Shown one piece after another: positions 7,087 through 13,524 of a stretch of 16,372 nt of DNA. Each line of letters starts with the position of its first letter. Within the stretch, counting starts at the first letter, position 1. Origin of the DNA: Actinomycetota bacterium (lineage in GTDB: Bacteria > Actinomycetota > Acidimicrobiia > Acidimicrobiales > JAHWLA01); assembly GCA_019347595.1 (NCBI GenBank), contig JAHWLA010000028.1, positions 1 to 16,372 of the forward strand. Direction: 5' to 3'. A program made the position numbers and the translations under genes. The notes under the pieces were generated by a model that saw only the letters and a list, made by a program, of their open reading frames with translations, had not been told where the DNA came from and made no database searches.

Positions 7087-7305
7087 GTGGGAATCGGGCT
7101 CGGCGTGTTCTTCCTCGCCCTCGGGGCGATCCTCGTCTGGGCGGTGACGGGCGAGGTGGAAGGTGTCGACCTGACGCTCGCGGGCGTCATCCTCATGGTC
7201 GCCGGCGCCGTCTCGTTGCTGTGGGGCCTCGTCGCCTCGACGACGCTGCCCTGGCACGACGACGACCGCCCTTCTTCGCGTGTTCGTACGCGCGACCGCG
7301 TCTGA
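7087..7305 (+). CDS. DUF6458 small membrane protein
   Basis: This 72-residue protein is made of two transmembrane helices (about 3-21 and 29-50) and a charged tail (DDDRPSSRVRTRDRV). The start MGIGLGVFFLALGAILVWAV and the second helix DLTLAGVILMVAGAVSLL are the DUF6458 pattern, small proteins widespread in actinobacteria whose role is not known. The open frame extends far upstream, but GTG at 7087 is the start because AAGGAG sits five bases before it and the family begins exactly here; the upstream extension is Arg/His-rich shadow. The next gene starts one base after its TGA, so the two form an operon. Confidence 0.85.
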   Translation: MGIGLGVFFLALGAILVWAVTGEVEGVDLTLAGVILMVAGAVSLLWGLVASTTLPWHDDDRPSSRVRTRDRV

Positions 7306-7306
7306 C

Positions 7307-8380
7307 GTGCGACGCCTGTCGGTCGTCGTGGCAGCCGTCGCGCTGTTCGCCGCCGCATGCGGGAACGACGACGACCCGGCCGCGGACAGCACGACGACGA
7401 CGACCACGACCAGCACCACCACGACGACGACGACGACGACGGCCTGGCAGTCGTGCGAAGCGCCCCGCGCGGGCTACGCGGTGGAGTACCCGCCCGACTG
7501 GCACACGAACGCCGGTGACGTGGTGGAGCGGTGCCATTGGTTCGACGTGCAGCCGTTCCAGCTCGAACCCGCCACAGACGCCTTCCACATCGACGTGCAC
7601 GTGAGGATGGTGGAGGGTTCCCACGACGCGAAGGGCCGCCGGGGCGCGGAGTCGGGGCGCGTCCTGCTCAACGAGACGCGCACGGCCGCGGGCCGCGACG
7701 CCGTGGTCGTCGAGGTGGCGTCGACGGGCGCGGGCATCGGGCCGGCCGGGTCGCGCAGCTACACCTGGTTCGTGCAGGCCGATGGCCGCACGCTCATCGC
7801 ATCGACGTCGGAGACAGCCGCCGGCGACTCGGCGCGCTACGACGAGGTGAAAGCGGTGGTCGACCGGATGATGGCGTCACTGCGGTTCACCGAGCGCCGG
7901 CCCGGCTGCTCGTCCGACGGGCTGAGCGCCACACCGGAGCCGCAGCCAGGGCTCCCCGAGCAAGTGGCCGCCACCCGCCGGGCCATCGTGGACGCCGCCA
8001 CACGTTGCGACTACGCCCGCTTGGCGAAACTGGCCTCGACCGGGCAGCGGGCGTTCACGGCGAGCTTCGGCGGCGCGCACGACGTGGCGAGCTACTGGCG
8101 ACAGGCCGAGGGCACCGACCAACGACCGCTCCGCTACCTCGTCGGGTTGCTCGACGCCCCGCACGCGGAGCGGACGGTCGAGGAAGCGACTCAGTTCGTA
8201 TGGCCCTCGGCGTACGCGGCCGAGCGGTGGGCCGACGTGCCCCCGGCCGCCCGAGAGGCGCTGCGTCCGCTGTACGACGACGAGGACTTCTCGACATTCG
8301 AGCGCTTCGGCAGCTACGTCGGCTACCGCATCGGCATCGCACGCGACGGCGAGTGGCTGTTCTTCGTGGCGGGCGACTGA
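7307..8380 (+). CDS. Predicted lipoprotein with poly-threonine tether
   Basis: This 357-residue exported protein begins MRRLSVVVAAVALFAAAC, with a short signal peptide and an AAAC lipobox (Cys18, weaker than a canonical L-x-x-C). An acidic patch (GNDDDPAADS) and a threonine tract (residues 29-45, interrupted only by Ser36) follow, which should act as a flexible tether from the membrane. The first domain (about 50-200) contains GYAVEYPPDWHTN and a closing VDRMMASLRF, the pattern of PsbP/LpqN-like single-domain lipoproteins. A second domain (about 220-357) with AIVDAATRCDYARLAKLAS and a YRIGIARDGEWLFFVAGD end resembles secreted NTF2-like helix-sheet domains. I chose GTG 7307 because the signal peptide starts there and it follows the upstream stop by one base; GTG 7280 is an alternative. 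No enzymatic residues are evident. Confidence 0.75.
   Translation: MRRLSVVVAAVALFAAACGNDDDPAADSTTTTTTTSTTTTTTTTTAWQSCEAPRAGYAVEYPPDWHTNAGDVVERCHWFDVQPFQLEPATDAFHIDVHVRMVEGSHDAKGRRGAESGRVLLNETRTAAGRDAVVVEVASTGAGIGPAGSRSYTWFVQADGRTLIASTSETAAGDSARYDEVKAVVDRMMASLRFTERRPGCSSDGLSATPEPQPGLPEQVAATRRAIVDAATRCDYARLAKLASTGQRAFTASFGGAHDVASYWRQAEGTDQRPLRYLVGLLDAPHAERTVEEATQFVWPSAYAAERWADVPPAAREALRPLYDDEDFSTFERFGSYVGYRIGIARDGEWLFFVAGD
7391..7441 (+). repeat. ACG-rich trinucleotide microsatellite
   Basis: This is seventeen codons of nearly pure ACG/ACC with one AGC, encoding the threonine tether of the lipoprotein. Changes in repeat number would keep the frame and alter tether length only. Confidence 0.9.
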
Positions 8381-8402
8381 CCCAGGCGCCCGTGGGCGTC
8401 AG
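8377..8402. terminator. Short hairpin spanning two convergent stop codons
   Basis: CTGA (8377-8380) and CGCC (8387-8390) pair with GGCG (8395-8398) and TCAG (8399-8402), with a six-base bulge and a CGTG loop. It covers the 18-base gap between convergent genes and includes both stops. The stem is short and no T-run follows. Confidence 0.3.
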
Positions 8403-8797
8403 CCGGCCAGGAGCGCCGCACACGCCTGCTCGCACGCCCGACAGGCGTCGGCGCACAACCCGCAGTGGTCGTGCATGTCGGCGTGCTGCGCGCACTCCTC
8501 GCCACAGTGGCGGCAGGCGGCGGCGCATGCCGTCAGCAGGGCGCGGGTGACCTCGGCGTTGTAGCCGACCTGCCGCGACAACACGGCGGCCGTCGCGGTG
8601 CACACGTCTGCACAGGCCAGGTTGCTCGTGATGCACGAGCGGAGCTCGGCCACCGACTCCTCGCCGAGGCAGGCGTCGGCACATGCGGTGCACGCCTGCG
8701 CACAGGCCAGACAGGCGTCGATGCACCTGGCGAGCGCCGCCTCGTCGAAGCCGGTCTCGGCGGGGCTGGTTCGGAGCATGTCTGCGGTAACGGTCAC
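8399..8797 (-). CDS. Cysteine-rich four-helix copper-binding protein (DUF326/Csp-like)
   Basis: This 132-residue protein has 18 cysteines (25, 29, 32, 36, 39, 43, 55, 62, 66, 91, 95, 98, 102, 112, 115, 119, 122, 126), mostly spaced C-x3-C and C-x2-C along predicted helices, so they line the inside of a four-helix bundle. This is the pattern of DUF326 and of the copper storage proteins Csp1/Csp3, which hold many Cu(I) ions by thiolates. An HADMHDHC cluster (105-112) adds histidines near the bundle end. There is no signal peptide, so a cytosolic Csp3-like role in copper storage or detoxification is inferred. GTG 8797 is the start because GGAGG lies five bases upstream; Met7 is an alternative. 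It lies 55 bases after the NuoF-like gene on the same strand, with its own GGGTAG box at 8830-8835. Confidence 0.88.
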   Translation of the reverse strand: MTVTADMLRTSPAETGFDEAALARCIDACLACAQACTACADACLGEESVAELRSCITSNLACADVCTATAAVLSRQVGYNAEVTRALLTACAAACRHCGEECAQHADMHDHCGLCADACRACEQACAALLAG

Positions 8798-8852
8798 GGG
8801 GCCCTCCACTGGGTGGTCTGCGTCTTGCTCTACCCACGACGCGCCGAGCGCG

Positions 8853-10265
8853 TCACCCGGGGCTGTACGTCCAGTCCGGCTGCTTGCGGTAGTGGCTGCG
8901 GTCGTAGACGGCCTCGCCGTCGCGGAGGTCCACGAGCTTGGGCAGCGGCACGTCACGAGGGCGCGGGCAGCGCCCCACGGTGAGGTGCTCGTCGAACTCC
9001 TCGGGGAACGCCCGCAAGATGCTCGACACCAGCACCTGCTCCTCCACCGCCAGGTAACACCGGTTCCCGTCGGTGACCTTCGCCAGCCACCCGCCCATCT
9101 CGGCCACATCGTCGGTGGTCGCCACGCCCGCCTCGATGTGCGACAGGCGGTCGGTGATCTCGCCGGAGCCTCGCTTGCAGGGCGGGCACTGGCCGCACGA
9201 CTCGATGTAGAGGAACCGCGAGAACTGCCGGGCCGCCTCGACCATGCACGCCGTGTCGTCGAGCACGATGAACCCCGCCGCGCCCATGCCGCTCCCGATG
9301 CGGGCGAAGCCCTCGTAGGAGAGCGGCACCTCGAGGTGCTCCGCCACCACCACCGGGTTGGCCACCCCGGAGAACACGGCCTTGACCGACCGACCGGGCG
9401 CCACGCCGCCACCGACGGCGTCGATCACCTCGCGGAGCGGCGTGCCGAGCTCCACTTCGCCGACCGCCGGGCGGCGCACGTCGCCGACCACCGTGGCCAC
9501 GACGGTGCCCGGCGACTCCTCGGTGCCGAAGCTGCGGAACCAGTCGGCGCCGCGGGTGAGGATGTGGGGCACGTTCGACAGCGTCTCCACGTTGTTGACC
9601 ACCGTCGGGTTCGACTCGTGCCGTCCGTGGTGCCCGGGCTGCGCTTCGGTGGCCTGCCACCCCGTCTGCGGCGCGGTGGCGAACAGACCGTGCTCGTGGG
9701 GCGGGAACAGGCGCGGCAGCGGCGCGTTTCCCTCGATCACTTCGAGCAAGGCCTTCTCCTCGCCGAAGAGGTACTCGTCGGGACCGCGCACGATCGTCAC
9801 GCGGCAGTCGTGGCACATCCCCGCCGCCTGGAGCTCGGCCGCCGCTCGGGTGACGCCGTCGGCCTCGGCCGCGAACGCGTCCTTCACGGCGATGAACACC
9901 TCGACCGCCCCCACGGCGAAGCCGGCGATGATCGCTCCTTCGACGAGCTGGTAGGGGTTGGCCCGCAGCAGGGCGCGGTCCTTGAACGTCCCCGGCTCGC
10001 CCTCGGCGCCGTTGACCACGACGTACCGGTCGGTGCCCGGCTGCGCCCGCACGCCGGCCCACTTGCGCCCCGTCACGAACCCGCCGCCGCCTCGGCCTCG
10101 CAGCCCCGATCGGCGCACTTCCTCGATGGTCGCCTCGGGGCCGAGCTCCACGGCGCGCCGGAGGCCCTCGCCGCCGCCCTGTGCCAGGTAGGCGTCGATG
10201 GCGTCGACCGGCTCGCTCGCCAGCAGGTGCGCCACGGTGCGTCCGGTGGTGCGGGCCGGCGTCAC
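8853..10265 (-). CDS. NuoF-like NADH-binding flavoprotein with Fe-S site
   Basis: This 470-residue protein of the NADH dehydrogenase 51 kDa family oxidises NADH with FMN and passes electrons to a [4Fe-4S] cluster. The FMN/NADH loop GLRGRGGGGFVTGRKWA (54-70), the VVNGAEGEPGTFKDR site (83-97), the NPTVVNNVETLSNVP block (219-233), an SLBB part (about 250-310), and the N3 cluster ligands Cys357, Cys360, Cys363 and Cys403 are all present. It has about 25 extra residues before NPTVVNN compared with E. coli-type NuoF. The frame extends upstream to 10346, but GTG 10265 overlaps the preceding stop as GTGA, which fixes a coupled start. It is not beside nuoE, nuoG or other complex I genes, so it is probably not the housekeeping subunit; it may pair with a ferredoxin or another acceptor. 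Its C-terminus lacks the extra ferredoxin domain of hydrogenase/formate dehydrogenase versions. Confidence 0.85.
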   Translation of the reverse strand: MTPARTTGRTVAHLLASEPVDAIDAYLAQGGGEGLRRAVELGPEATIEEVRRSGLRGRGGGGFVTGRKWAGVRAQPGTDRYVVVNGAEGEPGTFKDRALLRANPYQLVEGAIIAGFAVGAVEVFIAVKDAFAAEADGVTRAAAELQAAGMCHDCRVTIVRGPDEYLFGEEKALLEVIEGNAPLPRLFPPHEHGLFATAPQTGWQATEAQPGHHGRHESNPTVVNNVETLSNVPHILTRGADWFRSFGTEESPGTVVATVVGDVRRPAVGEVELGTPLREVIDAVGGGVAPGRSVKAVFSGVANPVVVAEHLEVPLSYEGFARIGSGMGAAGFIVLDDTACMVEAARQFSRFLYIESCGQCPPCKRGSGEITDRLSHIEAGVATTDDVAEMGGWLAKVTDGNRCYLAVEEQVLVSSILRAFPEEFDEHLTVGRCPRPRDVPLPKLVDLRDGEAVYDRSHYRKQPDWTYSPG

Positions 10266-10426
10266 CGACCGAATACCGACTTCACCGCACGGTGCACGAC
10301 GAAGCCGACGACGGCGCCCAGCACGGCGAGGATGAGCAGCAGCCAACCGGCCACTTCGAGGAGGTCGCCGAGGAACCCGCCCGCGATGGCGAACGCCAGC
10401 ACGAGGACGACGAGGAGGACGGTCAC
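10262..10426 (-). CDS. Tiny two-helix membrane protein
   Basis: This 54-residue protein has two hydrophobic helices (VLLVVLVLAFAIAGGFLG near 3-20 and AGWLLLILAVLGAVVGFVV near 26-44) and a basic tail (HRAVKSVFGR). It resembles small actinobacterial membrane proteins of unknown role. The open frame runs up to 10594, but the upstream part is Arg/Gly-rich and unlikely to be translated, so I place the start at GTG 10426; the ribosome site is weak and the exact start uncertain. Its TGA overlaps the GTG of the NuoF-like gene, so it is co-translated with it and may anchor or assist it at the membrane (inference). Confidence 0.6.
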   Translation of the reverse strand: MTVLLVVLVLAFAIAGGFLGDLLEVAGWLLLILAVLGAVVGFVVHRAVKSVFGR

Positions 10427-10571
10427 ACCAACCGCGCTACCCGGACGCCGCCACGCCGAACCGGTTTCGCCGCCACGCCACCCGATGCTCCGGCCAAGAC
10501 GTCCCCCGACAGCGATCGAGGTCCGGATGGCGGGAGAAGAACGAGCGAAGAACGCGCCGGGATGCTCGGCA

Positions 10572-11396
10572 CTACGGCGGTGTCGTGGCTGCAATCATCC
10601 GTGCCACTCGCCACGGTCGCCGTCCCCACACGACCACCTTGCCGCGGGCGACGAGCGGGCCAGGCTTCACCCGGCCCAGCATGAGCAGCAGCATGGCGGC
10701 CGGGTCGGCGGACGCGTGGGCGTCCACCGGCTGTCCATCGTCGGCGTCGGGCCCGACCCGGATGGTCATGCCGTCGTCGAACACGACAAGGAAGCGGTCC
10801 TCCCCGCGTAGCCGGATATCGAAGCGGGCCCGGAAGCCGGAGGTATGACGCCGGTTGACGAAGGCGGTCGGGCCCGCGGCCGTAATGATCGGCGCCGCCG
10901 CGCCCACGATGGCGAGGGCGGCGTGTGCCGGCGCGATCCGCCACGAGCGCCCGGCCGCGTTCGCCAGGTCGAACCCGTGGACGAGAAGCTCCTCGAGCAG
11001 ATGGCACATCACCGCCGACGCGGGCAGGGACACGCCGCCGAGCCACGTCACCGTCTCCAGCGCCGGGCTTTCCATATGGACGAGCAGGTCGGCGAGCTGC
11101 TTCTCGATCCGCTCGGCGAGCACGACGGGGTTCCGTTCGGGATCGGCAGCCAACTCCGAATCGGTCACTGTCGCCACCGCGGCAGGGCGCAGCTCGGCGG
11201 GCGGAAGCGGGATGCCGTGCAACGAGTCGCCGTCGTAGCGGATCACATGCGAGATGTGCGCTGCGATCTCGCCCGTTCCCCAATGGCCCACCACCGATCC
11301 CACCGGCTCGCTCTCCCGCACGAGCTCGACCAACGCGGGGGCGACGTCGGCGATGCCTCTGCGGGCCTCGTTCCATCGGCGGGCGTCGTGTCGCAT
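10572..11396 (-). CDS. Maleylpyruvate isomerase family protein (DinB-like plus SCP2-like)
   Basis: This 274-residue protein has two parts. Residues 1-150 form a DinB-like four-helix domain of the mycothiol-dependent maleylpyruvate isomerase type: HWGTGEIAAHISHVIRYDGD (38-57) supplies His47/His50 and HLLEELLVHGFDLANA (132-147) supplies Glu136 and His140, the usual metal-site positions. Residues about 180-274 form an SCP2-like alpha/beta domain (RFDIRLRGEDRFLVVFDDGM, then a helix, then VKPGPLVARGKVVVWG), a lipid- or thiol-related module often fused in this family. The real substrate is unknown; members perform mycothiol-dependent isomerisation or S-transfer. ATG 11396 is the start because GGAGGG lies seven bases upstream; the frame opens further to 11546 into the tetR gene. 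It is divergent from tetR across a palindromic operator. Confidence 0.8.
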   Translation of the reverse strand: MRHDARRWNEARRGIADVAPALVELVRESEPVGSVVGHWGTGEIAAHISHVIRYDGDSLHGIPLPPAELRPAAVATVTDSELAADPERNPVVLAERIEKQLADLLVHMESPALETVTWLGGVSLPASAVMCHLLEELLVHGFDLANAAGRSWRIAPAHAALAIVGAAAPIITAAGPTAFVNRRHTSGFRARFDIRLRGEDRFLVVFDDGMTIRVGPDADDGQPVDAHASADPAAMLLLMLGRVKPGPLVARGKVVVWGRRPWRVARMIAATTPP

Positions 11397-11414
11397 CCCA
11401 GCTCCCTCCACTTC

Positions 11415-11443
11415 ACCGACTAATGATCGGTAACCGACTAATA
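11415..11443. promoter_or_regulatory. Candidate TetR operator
   Basis: The perfect 11-base palindrome TCGGTAACCGA (11427-11437) is centred at 11432, and further symmetric bases extend it to 11422-11442. ACCGACTAAT also occurs twice as a direct repeat (11415-11424, 11433-11442), giving two overlapping inverted pairs. It is in the 61-base gap between the divergent DinB-like and tetR genes, the standard place for autoregulation. This is the AT-richest short stretch nearby. Confidence 0.65.
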
Positions 11444-11457
11444 GTTCACTGTCTACC

Positions 11458-12078
11458 ATGGCGCCCGTGGCAGTCAAGGGGCTGCGGGCCAGACAGGCAG
11501 AGGCGACGCGCGAGTTGCTGATCGACGTGGCTCGCGACCTCTTCACCCGCCAGGGCTACGCGGCGACGTCGATCGACGACATCATCGGGCAGGCGGGTGT
11601 CGCCCGAGGCGCCCTCTATCACCACTTCGCGGGGAAGGAGGCCCTGTTCAAGGCCGTCTACGACGTGGTGGAAGGTGAAGTCATCGCCCGCGTGGTCGCC
11701 ACCGCCCAGAACGGGCCCACGCCGTGGGAAGGCGTCGTGGCCGGGCTGCGGGCATTCCTCGACGCCTGTCTCGAGCCGTCGTTCCGTCGCATCGTCATCC
11801 TCGACAGCGTCTCGGTCCTCCAGGCGCGAGCCGCCGAAGGCGGGATCGAGCAGATCGAGATGTCGATGCTCGTGGCCGTGCTCACCCCGCTGACAACGAC
11901 GTCACCGGATCTGGCCAGCGTGCCTGTGCGACCGCTGGCGTACGTCGCCCTCGGCGGGCTCTACGGCGCCGCCCTCTACATCGCCCGCTCCGACAAGCCC
12001 AAAAAGGCACGGGCGGAGGCGGACATCGTGCTCGACCGCATCGTGTCCGGGCTGCGCTCCGCCGCCGCTGGGGGCTGA
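11458..12078 (+). CDS. TetR family transcriptional regulator
   Basis: This 206-residue DNA-binding repressor starts with the TetR_N helix-turn-helix: helix 1 (ATRELLIDVARDLFTRQGYAA, 16-36), then TSIDDIIGQAGVARGALYHHFAGKEALF (37-64) with the diagnostic G-V-A-R-G-A-L-Y-H-H-F recognition helix. Residues 70-206 form the helical ligand and dimer domain, hydrophobic (LAYVALGGLYGAALYIARSDK near 160-180), so the ligand is probably a small hydrophobic molecule (inference). ATG 11458 is taken; GTG 11467 is an alternative. It most likely controls itself and the divergent gene through the palindrome at 11422-11442, and possibly the decarboxylase gene that follows after 44 bases on the same strand. Confidence 0.92.
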   Translation: MAPVAVKGLRARQAEATRELLIDVARDLFTRQGYAATSIDDIIGQAGVARGALYHHFAGKEALFKAVYDVVEGEVIARVVATAQNGPTPWEGVVAGLRAFLDACLEPSFRRIVILDSVSVLQARAAEGGIEQIEMSMLVAVLTPLTTTSPDLASVPVRPLAYVALGGLYGAALYIARSDKPKKARAEADIVLDRIVSGLRSAAAGG

Positions 12079-12122
12079 CCCGCGGTCGCACGACGACCGG
12101 TCGATGCGAGTAGAACGTCGGC

Positions 12123-13364
12123 ATGCCGCTTCCCGAACACGGCCTGACGACGGCAGAGATCGTCGCCGCCCTCGACGCCAAGCGCACCCGTGACGCGCGT
12201 TGGCACGAGGGTCGGACGTTCGGCCTCGTCTTCGACGGCGGCCCCGAGGTGCACGAGGTGGCCGAGGCGGTGGCCGCCATGTTCCTCCACGAGAACGCGC
12301 TGAACACGGGGGCTTTTCCGAGCCTCGGTGAGATCCAGGCCGAGGTCGTCGGCATCTGCGCCGAGCTGTTCCACGCGCCGCCGACCGCCGCCGGGTTCAT
12401 GACGTCGGGCGGCACCGAGAGCATCCTCATGGCCGTCAAAGCCGCCCGGGAACGCGGCAAGGCGGAGCGCGGCATCACCGACCCGCACATGGTCCTCCCG
12501 GCGAGCGCCCATGCCGCCTTCCACAAGGGCGCGCACTACTTCGGCGTGCGGACGACGACGGTTCCGGTCGCGCCCGACTGGCGAGCCGATGTCGACGCCA
12601 TGGCGGACGCGCTCACCGACGACACCGTGCTCGTGGTCGGTTCGGCACCGCAGTACCCGCAGGGCGTGATCGATCCCATCCCCGAGCTGGCGGCGCTGGC
12701 CGCGGAGGCGGGCGCCAGTTGCCACGTCGATGCGTGCATGGGCGGTTTCGTGCTCCCGTTCATGGAGCGACTCGGCTCGCCGATGGCGCCCTGGGACTTC
12801 CGCGTGCCCGGCGTGACCACGATCTCGGCCGACCTCCACAAGCTCGGGTACGTCCCCAAGGGCGCGTCGGTGATCCTCCACCGCACCAAGGAGCTGCGCC
12901 GCTACCAGACCTTCGTGTTCGACGGCTGGCTCGGCGGGCTCTACGCCTCTCCCGCCATGCAGGGCACCCGCCCCGCCCTCCCCATGGCGTGCGCGTGGGC
13001 GGTGCTCCATCGCCTCGGGATGGAGGGCTACCTCCGCCTGACCCGGGCCACCATCGACGCCGCCGAACGCATCCGGGCGGGCATCGCCGGGATCGACGGC
13101 CTCGCCGTGCTCGGGCGCCCCGACGCCCACATGCACGCCATCACCGCGAGCGACCCGGCAACCGATGTCTTCGCCGTCGGGGACGCCCTCGGCGAAGGCG
13201 GCTGGTACCACGACAAGCAGTCGCCCCCGCCGTCGTTGCACGCCACGGTCAGCGCCGGGAACGCGCCCGTCGTCGAGGAGTACCTGGCCGACCTGCGCGC
13301 CTGCACCGACACGGCACGCGGCCGGGAGGCGGGGACGAACGCCGGCTACGCCACGCTCGACTAG
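12123..13364 (+). CDS. PLP-dependent decarboxylase/lyase, sphingosine-1-phosphate lyase type
   Basis: This 413-residue fold-type I PLP enzyme carries the family marks of group II decarboxylases and sphingosine-1-phosphate lyases. They are LNTGAFPSL (60-68), GFMTSGGTESILMAVKAARE (91-110, phosphate-binding SGGTES), SAHAAFHKGAHYFG (128-141), HVDACMGGFVLPF (201-213, Asp203 contacting the pyridine nitrogen), and SADLHKLGYVPKGASVILHR (235-254) with the Schiff-base lysine at 240. The D-x-H-K-x-G-Y-x-P-K-G pattern and GWLGGLYASPAMQGTRP match S1P lyase and its bacterial relatives more closely than glutamate decarboxylase. There is no N-terminal membrane anchor, so it is a soluble form. Bacterial substrates can be sphingoid or other long-chain amino-alcohol phosphates, or amino acids; the substrate here is unknown. 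It follows tetR at 44 bases. Its TAG lies inside the hairpin repeat at 13361. Confidence 0.8.
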   Translation: MPLPEHGLTTAEIVAALDAKRTRDARWHEGRTFGLVFDGGPEVHEVAEAVAAMFLHENALNTGAFPSLGEIQAEVVGICAELFHAPPTAAGFMTSGGTESILMAVKAARERGKAERGITDPHMVLPASAHAAFHKGAHYFGVRTTTVPVAPDWRADVDAMADALTDDTVLVVGSAPQYPQGVIDPIPELAALAAEAGASCHVDACMGGFVLPFMERLGSPMAPWDFRVPGVTTISADLHKLGYVPKGASVILHRTKELRRYQTFVFDGWLGGLYASPAMQGTRPALPMACAWAVLHRLGMEGYLRLTRATIDAAERIRAGIAGIDGLAVLGRPDAHMHAITASDPATDVFAVGDALGEGGWYHDKQSPPPSLHATVSAGNAPVVEEYLADLRACTDTARGREAGTNAGYATLD

Positions 13365-13390
13365 TGGGGCGTCTCGCAACGCCCGGCAGG
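13361..13390 (+). repeat. Hairpin repeat, copy A
   Basis: CTAGTGGGGCGTCTC is followed by GCAACGCCCGGCAGG. GGGCGT (13367-13372) pairs with ACGCCC (13379-13384) around a CTCGCA loop. It contains the TAG stop of the decarboxylase gene and may act as its transcript end. It shares 15 perfect bases with copy B on the other strand and 13 with copy C. Confidence 0.75.
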
Positions 13391-13495
13391 GAATCGGTGA
13401 GCCATCCGTCGTCGCCGCAAGGACCGACGACGAAGGAAGCCACCATGCTTTCGAGGAGGAGGACGCAGCGGGAGGCGGCGGGGGCCGGCGATTAC

Positions 13496-13524
13496 CGGCG
13501 TTGTGTCGTGAGACGCCCCACTAG
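13496..13524 (-). repeat. Hairpin repeat, copy B
   Basis: Read on the minus strand, CTAGTGGGGCGTCTC (13524-13510) is followed by ACGACACAACGCCGG. GGCGT pairs with ACGCC around an 11-base loop. It contains the TAG stop of menD and lies right after it. Together with copy A it forms 15-base perfect inverted repeats at the ends of a 164-base segment between convergent genes; inside that segment I see no supported gene. Confidence 0.75.

Noticed and set aside
7391..7441. Repeat array that could be taken for a CRISPR or tandem element
   Set aside because: It is a trinucleotide tract within a coding frame, without spacers.
8598..10811. 737-codon plus-strand open frame
   Set aside because: Antisense to the copper protein and NuoF-like gene, which have full cofactor motifs; the composition is His/Arg-rich shadow.
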